Under the pieces are notes generated by a model. The model was not told where the DNA came from and did not search any database. It saw nothing but the letters and a program-made list of their open reading frames with translations. A stretch of 46,003 nt of DNA, taken from an uncultured Lachnospiraceae bacterium (lineage in GTDB: Bacteria > Bacillota > Clostridia > Lachnospirales > Lachnospiraceae). Of this stretch, positions 6,958-16,601 are shown in pieces. The stretch is from positions 1-46,003 of the forward strand of contig CAMWGV010000017.1 in assembly GCA_947173945.1 (NCBI GenBank), given 5' to 3'. Position 1 is the first letter of the stretch, and the number at the start of each line of letters is the position of its first letter. The position numbers and the translations under genes are program-made.

Positions 6958-9360
6958 ATGAGATATGGCTACTTTGATGATGCAAACAAGGAGTATGTAA
7001 TAGACAGACCGGATACACCTGCTCCTTGGGCAAACTATTTGGGTTCACCGGAATATGGTGCTATTATTTCCAACAATGCGGGCGGTTACAGCTTCGTAAA
7101 ATCCGGTGCTAACGGAAGAATATTGAGATATGTATTTAACGGATTTGACCAACCCGGAAGATACATATATATAAGGGACAATGCTTCAAAGGATTTTTGG
7201 TCAGCATCATGGCAGCCGGTTGGAAAGTCTCTTGATACATATGAAAGCAGATGCCATCATGGTACGGGCTATACAAACATAAAGGCATCTTATACCGGAA
7301 TAGATACAGAGGCACTTTATTATGTTCCACTGGATAAGACACATGAGGTATGGAGGCTTAAGATTACAAATAACTCAGACAGTACCAGAGAGTTGTCTGT
7401 TATGGGGTATTGTGAATTTACAAATGATAATAATTATGAGCAGGATCAGGTCAATCTTCAATATACACAGTTTATCACAAGGACATATTTTAAAGGAAAC
7501 AGAATTAAGCAGATAATAAATGAAAATGTAAATAAGGGTGCTGACGTAGACGGAAATGTATCATTTATGAGGTTTTTCGGTCTTGCAGGTGGCGAGGTTG
7601 CAAGCTACTGCGGAGACAAGGAGGAATTTATTGGAAGATATCACAGCTACGCAAATCCGAAAGCTGTGATAGATGGAGATTGTGGAAATAAGCTGAATTA
7701 TAACTCCAATGCCTGTGGTGCACTTGAGACAAAGCTTACTCTTGCACCGGGAGAATCAAAGGAAATTGCATTTATACTTGGTATGAAAAATGATGCTGAG
7801 GCAGAAGAGGTTATTAAGGGTTACAGTGATGTTGCAAAAGCAACACAGGATGAACTTGATGAGCTTAAGAAATACTGGCATGGAAAGCTCAACAATTTAC
7901 AGGTTAAAACACCGAGTGCGTCATTTAACGCTATGATAAATACGTGGAATGCATATCAGTGTTTTATGACATTTATATGGTCAAGAGCTGCCTCTTTCTC
8001 ATATTGTGGATTGCGGAACGGATATGGCTACAGAGATACGGTTCAGGATATACAGGGAATTATTCATCTGGCACCTGAAATGGCACTTGATAAAATACGC
8101 TTTATGCTGTCGGCACAGGTGGACAATGGCGGCGGACTTCCGCTTGTTAAGTTTGATCACAATGCAGGACATGAGGATACACCGGATGATGAGTCGTATG
8201 TGAGAGCAACAGGACATCCGGCATACAGGGCAGATGATGCACTTTGGCTGTTTCCTACAATATACAAATATATTTCTGAGTCGGGAAATGTTGATTTCAT
8301 AGATGAGGTTATTGTATTTGCAAATGGAGGAGAGGGAACTGTTTATGAGCATTTAAAGAGAGCGATAGACTTTTCCATGAACAGGCTTGGAAATAATAAC
8401 ATGCCTGCAGGACTTCATGCAGACTGGAATGATTGTCTGCGACTTGGTAAGAAGGGTGAGTCTACATTTGTTGCAATGCAGCTTTACTATGCAATGACTG
8501 TACTTCGTGGATTTGCTGAAAGGAAAAATGATAGTGAGTATATAGCATATCTCGATAAGGTACAAAAGGAGCTTGGTGATACAATTCAGTCTAAATGCTG
8601 GGAAGATGACAGATACATACGTGGCTATAAGGAAGATGGAATGATAATCGGTTCAAAGCATGACCCGGAGGCAAATATGTGGCTTAACCCACAGTCATGG
8701 TCAGTTATCAGTGGTCTTGCAACAAAAGAACAGGCAGAGAAAGCACTTGAGTCAGTACATAGAGAGCTTAATACTCCGTATGGTGTAAGGCTTATGGCAC
8801 CGTCCTATGTTGACCATGCCTTTGAGGGGGCATTGATGCTGCTGTTTAATCCGTCAACAAAGGAAAACGGAGGTATATTCTCACAGCCACAGGGTTGGAT
8901 TATACTTGCTGAGTCACTTATGGGACATGGAGACAGGGCTTTTGAATACTTTGAGGAGAGTTCACCTGCATCTATGAATGATAAGGCTGAAATAAGAAAG
9001 CTTGAACCATATTGTCATGGACAGTTTACGGAAAGTACGGAAAGTCCTTTTGAAGGAAGGTCCCATGTACACTGGCTTACAGGAACAGCATCAACGGTTA
9101 TGGTTGGCTGTGTTGAGGGTATTCTGGGTATGAGACCTGATTTTGAAGGCTTAAAAATAGCTCCGTCAATTCCTTCTGAGTGGAAAGAATTTGAGATTTC
9201 AAAGGTATTCAGAGGAAAGAAGTTAAATATTAAGGTTACTAACCCTGACGGGGCGCAGAGTGGATATAAAACACTTACATTAAATGGTGAAGCTATGGCA
9301 GACAATTATATTCCGTTTGACAAGCTTGCTGATGTAAATGAGATATCTCTTGTGATGTAA
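6958..9360 (+). CDS. GH94 cellobiose phosphorylase
   Basis: The product is predicted to phosphorolyse cellobiose to glucose 1-phosphate and glucose in the cytoplasm, saving ATP during growth on cellulose or beta-glucan oligosaccharides. The 800-residue length and N-terminus (MRYGYFDDANKEYVIDRPDT ... SNNAGGYSF) match cellobiose phosphorylases. An N-terminal beta-sandwich domain is followed by an (alpha/alpha)6 barrel carrying the general-acid motif HADWNDCLRLG (Asp at about 489-492). Near the C-terminus, ILGMRPDFEGLKIAPSIP is typical of GH94. A GGAGG lies 7 nt before the ATG. No transporter or regulator is adjacent, so it appears monocistronic. Related GH94 enzymes act on cellodextrin or chitobiose; length and N-terminus favour cellobiose. 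Confidence 0.93.
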   Translation: MRYGYFDDANKEYVIDRPDTPAPWANYLGSPEYGAIISNNAGGYSFVKSGANGRILRYVFNGFDQPGRYIYIRDNASKDFWSASWQPVGKSLDTYESRCHHGTGYTNIKASYTGIDTEALYYVPLDKTHEVWRLKITNNSDSTRELSVMGYCEFTNDNNYEQDQVNLQYTQFITRTYFKGNRIKQIINENVNKGADVDGNVSFMRFFGLAGGEVASYCGDKEEFIGRYHSYANPKAVIDGDCGNKLNYNSNACGALETKLTLAPGESKEIAFILGMKNDAEAEEVIKGYSDVAKATQDELDELKKYWHGKLNNLQVKTPSASFNAMINTWNAYQCFMTFIWSRAASFSYCGLRNGYGYRDTVQDIQGIIHLAPEMALDKIRFMLSAQVDNGGGLPLVKFDHNAGHEDTPDDESYVRATGHPAYRADDALWLFPTIYKYISESGNVDFIDEVIVFANGGEGTVYEHLKRAIDFSMNRLGNNNMPAGLHADWNDCLRLGKKGESTFVAMQLYYAMTVLRGFAERKNDSEYIAYLDKVQKELGDTIQSKCWEDDRYIRGYKEDGMIIGSKHDPEANMWLNPQSWSVISGLATKEQAEKALESVHRELNTPYGVRLMAPSYVDHAFEGALMLLFNPSTKENGGIFSQPQGWIILAESLMGHGDRAFEYFEESSPASMNDKAEIRKLEPYCHGQFTESTESPFEGRSHVHWLTGTASTVMVGCVEGILGMRPDFEGLKIAPSIPSEWKEFEISKVFRGKKLNIKVTNPDGAQSGYKTLTLNGEAMADNYIPFDKLADVNEISLVM

Positions 9361-9399
9361 CATAGAAGTAGACATTTGTGGCAACAGAGTAAGAAAAGC

Positions 9400-9848
9400 G
9401 GCTGTCGCACGAAGCATATTTAATAACATAAACATGTTTTTTATCTGTCAGTTGCTTATGGGTTGTCCACACGATACAGCTATACTGTAAACTAAAAACC
9501 GTTTGAAGACGTTGGTACTTGAGTTGGTGCTTGGGTATATTAGTATAGGTGGTTGAAAAACTCGCTCCCGCTCGTCTCAGACGTAACAGTACTAAAAATT
9601 GCCGGCTTAAGATATCCTTATATAAAATGGGGATACTTTGAGCCGGCAATTTAAGTACCGACGTCTTCAAACGGTTTTTCAGCCACCTATACTAATATAC
9701 CCAAGCACCAACTCTTAGTACCGTTACGTCTGAAACGAACGAAAGTGAGTTTTTAGTTACAGTATACGCTGTATCGTGTGGGCAACCCATGCTGTAAAAT
9801 ACCAATAAAAACATGTTTATGTTATAAGTATGCTTCGTGCGACAGTCC
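9400..9848. repeat. 449-bp multilayer palindromic element between convergent genes
   Basis: This 3'-3' intergenic element has at least six pairs of complementary arms. Outer layers nest: 9400-9444 with 9805-9848, and 9458-9498 with 9750-9790. The core nests: 9594-9617 with 9629-9652 (ATTGCCGGCT type). Three inner arms are crossed: A 9499-9519 with 9654-9674 (20 of 21), B 9521-9560 with 9675-9714 (39 of 40), and C 9556-9593 with 9717-9754. In a simple palindrome the right side would read C'-B'-A'; here it reads A'-B'-C'. The outermost arms (GGCTGTCGCAC / GTGCGACAGTCC) resemble terminators elsewhere in this window. No protein-coding content. It may be a MITE-like insertion, layered terminators, or a structured RNA. 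Confidence 0.85.
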
Positions 9849-9856
9849 CATATAAG

Positions 9857-10588
9857 TTATTCTGAACTATCATCCAAGGTGTTAGTCAGAAAGCGCCCAT
9901 CGTAAAAATATGTAACTGCCACAACCCTGTTAGAGTTTCCATTGACGGTTACAGCAAGCAGTTCATTTGTTTTTGTATTTTGATAGTAGGTACTCATTGA
10001 ACGTGTATCCATAAGGTCATTCAAAATGCTGAATTCATTGTCATATGGAAATGTAATATTGTCAGCAACATCATATTCAGGGTCGCCTATTTTAACGCCA
10101 AATACCTTATAGTTCTTACCGTCTATGGCTATGCCGAATTGCTTATTATTTTTATAAATAATGCCTATGCCGCTATTGGATTTAACCGTAATGCCGCCAC
10201 TTAAATTGCTGAAAATAGGGAGGCGGCTGCACCATGCACTGTCAGGTTCAAAGCTTCCGCTTAGCTTAAGCTGCTTCACGATTGTTGACTCATCAGATTT
10301 TACATAATCCGTAATATCCGTTGTAGTGAAGTTTGGTTTGATTACATTTTTATAAACAGTCATTAAAATAGTAGCGAAAATAATGAATACGAATACTCTG
10401 ATAATTATCCCTACATGTGTATTCTTTCGGGATTCTACAGGTATAGGAACCTCGTCAAATCTAATCACAACGGGCTTTGGGGTAGTTGTATTCTGCATTC
10501 TGCCGTAAACATCATTTTGGATAAATTGCGCATCACTTTGGTTATCTCTGCTTTCATTTTTTGTGTCATCCTTAAGCTTTAATTCCAT
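9857..10588 (-). CDS. Single-pass membrane protein, unknown, downstream of a TetR regulator
   Basis: The 243-residue protein has a polar N-terminal tail of about 58 residues, one membrane segment (about 59-80, VGIIIRVFVFIIFATILMTV), and an outer domain of about 160 residues with no recognised fold. The ATG at 10588 is preferred because AGGACAGG lies just upstream; a TTG at 10642 would add 18 residues with no clear ribosome binding site. It begins 80 bp after the TetR gene on the same strand, so the two are probably cotranscribed, and the regulator may control it. Its stop is next to the palindromic element, which may terminate it. Function not known. Confidence 0.75.
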   Translation of the reverse strand: MELKLKDDTKNESRDNQSDAQFIQNDVYGRMQNTTTPKPVVIRFDEVPIPVESRKNTHVGIIIRVFVFIIFATILMTVYKNVIKPNFTTTDITDYVKSDESTIVKQLKLSGSFEPDSAWCSRLPIFSNLSGGITVKSNSGIGIIYKNNKQFGIAIDGKNYKVFGVKIGDPEYDVADNITFPYDNEFSILNDLMDTRSMSTYYQNTKTNELLAVTVNGNSNRVVAVTYFYDGRFLTNTLDDSSE

Positions 10589-10667
10589 AATGTCCTGTCC
10601 TTTGCTTTTTGTTAGAATACCATTATTAAGGTCAAGCTGCAAGCATAAGATTTATAGTGCTTACTTG

Positions 10668-11228
10668 TTATTCCTCCTTTGATGCATACATCATGCTGGT
10701 AAACATACGCTTTAAATCTTTTGAAATAATTTCTTCATCATATTCCAGTGAATTGTTTGCAAACATACTTGCATACCCATGAACAAAGATAAACAAGGAA
10801 CTGAAAAGTTTTTTTGCCTGTGTAACATTGACATTTGCCGCTTCACCGAGAACTTTGATAATAGGTGCAAGCTCTTCGGCGTCAATCAATTCATAAATGC
10901 TTTTTCCATCAAATTCATTTGATTGGAATAGTAACCGAAAAAGATGCTTTTCTGTTTTAGCAAACCGGATATAGGCAAGCCCGATGGAAAGCATTGGATT
11001 GTCACCTTGAATATCAGTAATGTATGACGAGTGATATTTGTCTGCCTTCTGATAAATCTTTTTTTTAATTTGTTCGATTGTCTTAAAGTGGTACATAACA
11101 GGCTGTGTAGAGCAATTAAGCTTTTTAGAAATAGTCCGGGCGTTTACATGCTCCATACCATATTCCCTTACTAATTCAAAGCCTGCGTCTATAATCATTT
11201 CTCTTGTTATTTTAGCTATTGGTGGCAT
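10668..11228 (-). CDS. TetR/AcrR-family transcriptional regulator
   Basis: The 186-residue protein has an N-terminal helix-turn-helix (about residues 10-50: ITREMIIDAGFELVREYG ... ISKKLNCSTQPVMYHFKT), placing it in the TetR family, with an all-helical ligand-binding C-terminal domain. The ATG at 11228 follows AAAGGAGGG at 6 nt spacing; an upstream start at 11252 (TTG) is not needed. Such proteins usually repress their own promoter and neighbours until a small ligand binds. AT-rich inverted repeats at 11253-11282 are candidate operators. The membrane protein behind it is the likely target gene; the ligand is unknown. Confidence 0.88.
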   Translation of the reverse strand: MPPIAKITREMIIDAGFELVREYGMEHVNARTISKKLNCSTQPVMYHFKTIEQIKKKIYQKADKYHSSYITDIQGDNPMLSIGLAYIRFAKTEKHLFRLLFQSNEFDGKSIYELIDAEELAPIIKVLGEAANVNVTQAKKLFSSLFIFVHGYASMFANNSLEYDEEIISKDLKRMFTSMMYASKEE

Positions 11229-11242
11229 AACGACCCTCCTTT

Positions 11243-11286
11243 TATAACACAAGTTATATAACGGTAACTATATAATGAAAGTTATG
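11243..11286. promoter_or_regulatory. Candidate TetR operator / promoter region
   Basis: The self-complementary GTTATATAAC (11253-11262) is followed by related AACTATATAATG and GTTAT motifs, with another GTTAT-like element (TTATAAC) at 11242-11248. Clustered short palindromes just upstream of a TetR gene are the usual place for its operator. Confidence 0.4.
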
Positions 11287-11426
11287 ATTTGTAAATAGTC
11301 GTAGTGCATGGTGATGTAAAATTTTGGTGCAACAGTCTCCACTTTATTTGTTTTTGGAATAAAAAACCCTCCGACGTACAAAATAATAACAGAAAACTGA
11401 AAATACAAAGACGGAGGTTACCTGGT

Positions 11427-12146
11427 ATGTGTAGCGTAAATGAAAAAAATAAAGAAGAAGAAAAAAATGCACCTGAAAAGTATGAAAATGGACTTGTTAA
11501 GGAACTTGGACATTATATTTTGGAGTCAAAAAATCAGGGAAAGGGGATTGTTTTGTTAAATATAGCGGGGGAGATTGAGGGACATGAGAAGCTTGGGAGT
11601 AACTCAAAGGTAAGTAAGTATGAGCTTATATTGCCATTGCTTGCATTAGTTGAAAATGATGATAGCATAGAGGGACTTCTTGTCCTGCTCAATACAGTTG
11701 GTGGAGATGTTGAGGCAGGGCTTGCCATAGCGGAAATGATTGCGTCTATAGATAAGCCTAAGGTTTGTCTTGTACTCGGAGGAGGTCATTCAATAGGAGT
11801 ACCGCTTGCAGTTTCCGGAGATGTTACGTATATAGTTCCAACGGCGACAATGGTTGTTCATCCTATAAGAATAAATGGTACGGTGCTTGGTGTAAGGCAA
11901 AATTACGAGTATATTGAAAGGATGCAGGACAGAATAATAAAATTTACGGCAAGTCACAGTAAGGTGAAGGAGGATGAGCTTAGAAACATAATGTTTAACA
12001 CAGAGGAGCTTATAAAAGATATTGGCTCCGTACTCATTGGAGAACAGGCCGTAAGCAAGGGAATCATAGACAATATAGGTGGAATCAGTGACGCTATGAA
12101 TTGTTTATATGACTTGATAAATAAATCGAAAAATAGTACAATATAA
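11427..12146 (+). CDS. tepA: ClpP-class serine protease, TepA family
   Basis: The 239-residue protein is ClpP/crotonase-fold. GGGHSIGVPLAVSGD (Ser near residue 122) carries the nucleophile, MVVHPIRINGTVLGV carries the His (near 145), and DNIGG is near the end. The sequence follows B. subtilis TepA (YmfB), described as translocation-enhancing and linked to degradation of spore small acid-soluble proteins or signal peptides. The ATG at 11427 has GGAGG upstream; the frame is open back to 11304 but that extension has no ribosome binding site. As in Bacillus, the next gene is ftsK/spoIIIE, which supports the identification. A CCTCCG at 11368-11373 could pair with the ribosome binding site. Confidence 0.88.
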   Translation: MCSVNEKNKEEEKNAPEKYENGLVKELGHYILESKNQGKGIVLLNIAGEIEGHEKLGSNSKVSKYELILPLLALVENDDSIEGLLVLLNTVGGDVEAGLAIAEMIASIDKPKVCLVLGGGHSIGVPLAVSGDVTYIVPTATMVVHPIRINGTVLGVRQNYEYIERMQDRIIKFTASHSKVKEDELRNIMFNTEELIKDIGSVLIGEQAVSKGIIDNIGGISDAMNCLYDLINKSKNSTI

Positions 12147-12150
12147 AGGC

Positions 12151-12248
12151 GTGGGCATTTGTCCCAAGGCATTTACAAGGCAGGCGTAATCCTTGGGACA
12201 ACAGCACTTATTAAGGGATAAAGAACGGGTGCATGAACAAATGCCTGT
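12151..12248 (+). terminator. Overlapping hairpins between tepA and ftsK
   Basis: TTGTCCCAAGG (12159-12169) pairs with CCTTGGGACAA (12191-12201). Alternatively GGGCATTTGT (12153-12162) can pair with ACAAATGCC (12237-12245). The two share bases 12159-12162 and so compete. Neither is followed by a strong T-run. It could be a weak terminator or attenuator, or an RNA processing site. Confidence 0.5.
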
Positions 12249-12276
12249 AAAGATATAAATGATAAGGAGACAGACA

Positions 12277-14877
12277 ATGGCTGGTCAAAAAACAAGTTCT
12301 AAATCTGGTTCGGGTAAGGTTAAGAATGGGAAAATAGACAGTACATATACAAGGAAGCGGAAGGAATCGGCAGTTAAGGCTTTAAACGAGAATAACAGTT
12401 CAAGAAGAAATGAAATATATCTTTTTATTTATCTGGCTGTTGCATTATTTCTTTTGCTCAGCAACTTTGGACTTTGTGGGGTGGCAGGAAAGTTTGTATC
12501 TAAGATATTCTTTGGCCTTTTGGGAACTATATCTTTTATACTTCCATTTTATATTTTTTTCACGGCAGCTTTTTTACTTTCAAATGGAGCACAGAAAAAA
12601 ATTGTTAAAAGGGTACTTTGTGCGGCAATATTTCTTGTTGCACTTGCCTTTGTGTGCCAGCTTATAAGCGGTGCTGAGGATGTGACAATAAAGGGTCTGT
12701 ACGTTGATGGAGCAACACACAAAAGAGGCGGAGGTGTTATTTTGGGAGGCCTTTTTGCGTTGCTTTATAAGCTGATTGGTATGTCAGGTTCTGTTATACT
12801 TATAGCTCTGCTTACTGTCATAGGTGTCATTATTGTTATGGATGTGTCAATTGTTGGTATGATCAAGGACAGCATTGACAAAGATTACGATGATGAGGAT
12901 GACGAAGATGATGAAATCAGTATGTCAAACCGTAACAAAAATAAAAATATGATAAATAACATAATGGTTCTTGAATCAACGGAAAGCAAGAAGAAAAAGG
13001 AAAAAAAGAAAAAGGTTAAGGTGAATCAGGAAGAGGTACATGAATTAAAGCCGCTTCCTCCGAAGGACTTCTTTGAGCTTGATGATCTTACATATGAAGA
13101 AAAACCAATCAACGAACAAATAACAAGGGAAGAAACACGAAGCAAAGTCGGTGTTGGCAAAAAGCAGAAAAAGGCAGCAGATATAACTGACTTGCCTGTT
13201 AAGACGGAGGAGCTTCCTGCTGTAAAAGTGGAGGACCTTCCGGCAGTAGAAGATGAGTCGGAGGAGCCTGTAAAGAGAAAGCGGAAAAAGACAAAAGAAT
13301 CCTATAATGAAATGGTTGAGGCAAGAGACAGCGTTGCAAATGATATAACCGCAGGTACGGAGGTTACTGCAAAGCAGCAACAGACAGGCACTGACGCATC
13401 ACCGGAAAGCTATGTATTTCCACCACTTGAGCTGCTTAAGCGGGGCAATGGAAAAAATGCCTCAGGAAATGATGCTTCTGTGAGGGAAACTGCAATAAAG
13501 CTGAAAAGTACATTGGAAAACTTTGGAGTTAATGTGTCAGTTACGGATTATAGCTGTGGACCTTCCGTAACAAGATATGAGATTCAGCCTGAGCAGGGAG
13601 TTAAAGTTAGCAAGATTGTTAATTTGGCGGATGACATTAAGCTTAATCTTGCTGCGGAGGATATAAGAATAGAGGCTCCGATACCGGGAAAGGCGGCTGT
13701 CGGAATAGAGGTTCCGAATAAGGAGAGCCAGCCGGTGTATTTTGGAGAGCTTTTAGAGTCAGACAGCTACCAGAAGTTCCCGTCAAAGATAGCATTTGCG
13801 GTAGGAAAGGACATAAGCGGACAGGTCGTTGTAGCTGACATAGCAAAGATGCCACACCTTCTTGTGGCAGGAGCAACGGGTTCCGGAAAATCAGTCTGTA
13901 TTAATACTCTTATTATGAGTATTCTTTACAAGGCAAGACCGGATGAAGTCAAGCTTATTATGGTGGACCCTAAGCAGGTTGAGCTTAGTATATATAATGG
14001 TATACCACACATGCTTATACCTGTTGTTACTGACCCTAAGCGGGCAGCAGGAGCCTTAAACTGGGCCGTTATGGAAATGACGAACCGATACCAGCTTTTT
14101 GCACAATACAATGTGCGTAATCTTCAAGGGTATAATGATAAAGTAAAAGCGGTTACAGGAAACGAAGAAGGTGATGAGGAGCTTAAAAAGCTTCCGCAGA
14201 TTGTCATTATCGTTGACGAGCTGGCAGACCTTATGATGGTTGCACACGGAGAGGTTGAGGATGCTATCGTGCGTTTGTCACAGCTTGCAAGGGCGGCAGG
14301 AATACATCTTGTAATAGCTACCCAGAGGCCGTCTGTTGATGTCATAACCGGACTTATAAAAGCAAATGTCCCATCACGTATAGCCATGACTGTTTCATCC
14401 GGTGTGGATTCAAGAACAATTCTTGATATGAATGGAGCAGAAAAGCTTTTAGGAAAGGGAGATATGCTGTTTTATCCTACAGGATATCCGAAACCTGTCA
14501 GAGTACAGGGAGCATTTTTATCTGATGACGAGATAGCAAATGTAGTAGACTTCATTAAGCAACAGTCAGGGGATGTCGAATATGACAGCAAAATATCGGA
14601 AGAGATAGTGAAGGCAAATGCAGGAGGCAGTTCGGCATCGGGAAGCAGCTCGGAATATGATGATTACTTTGTTGATGCTGGAAAATTTATTATAGGAAAG
14701 GATAAGGCATCCATCGGTATGTTGCAGAGAGTTTATAAGATAGGCTTCAACAGGGCAGCCAGAATCATGGATCAGCTTTCTGAGGCAGGGGTAGTTGGAC
14801 CTGAGGAGGGAACAAAACCGAGAAAGGTTTTGATGTCCTTGGAGGAATTTGAAAATTATGTTGAAGAATTCTTATAA
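12277..14877 (+). CDS. ftsK: DNA translocase FtsK/SpoIIIE
   Basis: This membrane-anchored ATP-driven DNA pump clears chromosomes from the division or sporulation septum. The 866-residue protein has a basic N-terminus, four hydrophobic segments within the first ~200 residues, a long charged linker, and a motor domain with Walker A GATGSGKSVC (residues 532-541) and Walker B IVIIVDELADLMM (about 641-653). It ends in a winged-helix gamma domain (IGMLQRVYKIGFNRAARIMD). ATG at 12277 follows AAGGAG; an ATG 18 nt upstream lies ahead of that site. In a spore former this single protein may also serve the SpoIIIE role. Confidence 0.97.
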   Translation: MAGQKTSSKSGSGKVKNGKIDSTYTRKRKESAVKALNENNSSRRNEIYLFIYLAVALFLLLSNFGLCGVAGKFVSKIFFGLLGTISFILPFYIFFTAAFLLSNGAQKKIVKRVLCAAIFLVALAFVCQLISGAEDVTIKGLYVDGATHKRGGGVILGGLFALLYKLIGMSGSVILIALLTVIGVIIVMDVSIVGMIKDSIDKDYDDEDDEDDEISMSNRNKNKNMINNIMVLESTESKKKKEKKKKVKVNQEEVHELKPLPPKDFFELDDLTYEEKPINEQITREETRSKVGVGKKQKKAADITDLPVKTEELPAVKVEDLPAVEDESEEPVKRKRKKTKESYNEMVEARDSVANDITAGTEVTAKQQQTGTDASPESYVFPPLELLKRGNGKNASGNDASVRETAIKLKSTLENFGVNVSVTDYSCGPSVTRYEIQPEQGVKVSKIVNLADDIKLNLAAEDIRIEAPIPGKAAVGIEVPNKESQPVYFGELLESDSYQKFPSKIAFAVGKDISGQVVVADIAKMPHLLVAGATGSGKSVCINTLIMSILYKARPDEVKLIMVDPKQVELSIYNGIPHMLIPVVTDPKRAAGALNWAVMEMTNRYQLFAQYNVRNLQGYNDKVKAVTGNEEGDEELKKLPQIVIIVDELADLMMVAHGEVEDAIVRLSQLARAAGIHLVIATQRPSVDVITGLIKANVPSRIAMTVSSGVDSRTILDMNGAEKLLGKGDMLFYPTGYPKPVRVQGAFLSDDEIANVVDFIKQQSGDVEYDSKISEEIVKANAGGSSASGSSSEYDDYFVDAGKFIIGKDKASIGMLQRVYKIGFNRAARIMDQLSEAGVVGPEEGTKPRKVLMSLEEFENYVEEFL

Positions 14878-14922
14878 TTATAATATATTGTTCTAAATGT
14901 ATGTGTAGAAGGAGAAATATGA

Positions 14923-16590
14923 ATGACTGATATTGAAATAGCACAAAAGGCGAAGCTTAAAAATATAAAGGATGTAGTCGCAGCCTTGGACATAACGGAG
15001 GATGACATAGAGCTTTACGGAAAGTACAAGGCAAAGCTGTCAGATGAGTATATAAGCTCAGTGGAAAAAAATGAGGATGGAAAGCTTATTCTTGTAACAG
15101 CTATCAATCCGACTCCTGCCGGAGAGGGAAAAACAACGGTTACGGTGGGACTTGGTCAGGCAATGGGAAAGCTTGGCAAGAGAGCTGTTATAGCTTTAAG
15201 GGAACCGTCGCTTGGTCCTTGTTTTGGAATCAAAGGCGGAGCAGCAGGCGGAGGATATTCTCAGGTTGTGCCTATGGAGGATTTAAATCTTCACTTTACA
15301 GGAGATTTTCATGCCATAACTTCAGCAAATAACCTTTTGGCAGCACTTATGGATAACCACATTCACCAGGGAAATTCACTCAGGATTGACACGAAAAGAA
15401 TTGTATTTAAACGCTGCCTGGATATGAATGACAGAGTGCTCAGAAACATTATCGTAGGTATGGGAAAAAAAGCTGACGGAGTTATGAGAGAGGACGGATT
15501 TGTTATTACCGTTGCATCTGAAATTATGGCGATACTTTGTCTCGCATCCGATATTGGAGACCTGCAGAAGCGTCTTTCAAAAATTATTGTGGCTTACAAT
15601 GTTGATAATGAACCGGTAACAGCAGGGGATCTTAATGCGGTAGGTTCTATGACAGCATTGCTCAAGGATGCCATTAAGCCTAATATTATCCAAACCCTTG
15701 AGCATACACCGGCACTTGTTCATGGTGGGCCATTTGCAAACATAGCACATGGATGTAATTCGGTCAGAGCTACAAAAACAGCACTTAAGATTGCGGATTA
15801 TGTAATAACGGAAGCAGGATTTGGTGCCGATCTGGGTGCAGAGAAGTTTTTTGACATTAAGTGCAGGATGGCAGGACTTAAGCCGGATGCAGTTGTGCTT
15901 GTCGCAACGGTGAGGGCTCTGAAATATAACGGTGGAGTGGCAAAGGATGTGCTTGGAAGCGAAAATATCCAAGCACTTGAAAAGGGTATCGTAAATCTTG
16001 AAAAGCATATAGAAAATCTGAAACTTTATGGTGTGCCTATCGTTGTCACATTGAACCGGTTTGTTTCAGATACAGAGGCAGAACTTGAATATGTCAAGAA
16101 ATTCTGTGAGGAAAGAGATTGTGATTTTGCTCTTGCGAATGTCTGGGAAAAGGGCGGAGAAGGTGGAATAGACCTTGCAAATGCTGTCTTAAATACAATA
16201 GAAACTAAACAGAGCAATTTTAAGCTTTTATATGATGACAGTCTTTCCATAAAGGAAAAAATTAAAACCGTGGCAACAAAAATATATGGAGCCGATGATG
16301 TTACATATAGTGCAGAGGCTTTACGTGCAATTGAAAAAATCGAGGACATGGGATTTTCAAATATGCCGGTATGTATGGCAAAGAATCAATATTCACTTTC
16401 GGATGATGCTAAGAAGCTGGGAAGACCGACAGGCTTCACGGTAAATATAAGAGAGGTGTACGTAAGTGCAGGTGCGGGCTTTGTGGTTGCAATTACGGGT
16501 CAGATTATGACAATGCCGGGACTTCCTAAGGTGCCTGCGGCAGAAAGAATATTTGTAGATGAAAACGGAGCGATTAACGGATTGTTTTAA
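14923..16590 (+). CDS. fhs: Formate-tetrahydrofolate ligase
   Basis: The enzyme makes 10-formyl-tetrahydrofolate from formate, THF and ATP, feeding purine synthesis and, in acetogens, the methyl branch of the Wood-Ljungdahl pathway. The 555-residue length is standard. The P-loop [15 protein letters not shown] is at residues 63-77, with family motifs [20 protein letters not shown] and FTGDFHAI following. The ATG at 14923 has GGAG 8 nt upstream; an overlapping ATG 3 nt earlier hits a stop after two codons. folD follows 11 bp later, so the two act as a one-carbon operon. Confidence 0.98.
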   Translation: MTDIEIAQKAKLKNIKDVVAALDITEDDIELYGKYKAKLSDEYISSVEKNEDGKLILVTAINPTPAGEGKTTVTVGLGQAMGKLGKRAVIALREPSLGPCFGIKGGAAGGGYSQVVPMEDLNLHFTGDFHAITSANNLLAALMDNHIHQGNSLRIDTKRIVFKRCLDMNDRVLRNIIVGMGKKADGVMREDGFVITVASEIMAILCLASDIGDLQKRLSKIIVAYNVDNEPVTAGDLNAVGSMTALLKDAIKPNIIQTLEHTPALVHGGPFANIAHGCNSVRATKTALKIADYVITEAGFGADLGAEKFFDIKCRMAGLKPDAVVLVATVRALKYNGGVAKDVLGSENIQALEKGIVNLEKHIENLKLYGVPIVVTLNRFVSDTEAELEYVKKFCEERDCDFALANVWEKGGEGGIDLANAVLNTIETKQSNFKLLYDDSLSIKEKIKTVATKIYGADDVTYSAEALRAIEKIEDMGFSNMPVCMAKNQYSLSDDAKKLGRPTGFTVNIREVYVSAGAGFVVAITGQIMTMPGLPKVPAAERIFVDENGAINGLF

Positions 16591-16601
16591 AGGAGATAGG
16601 T

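Noticed and set aside
9293-9670. 125-codon minus-strand ORF across the palindrome
   Set aside because: It runs through palindromic arms and the end of the cellobiose phosphorylase gene and has no family features.
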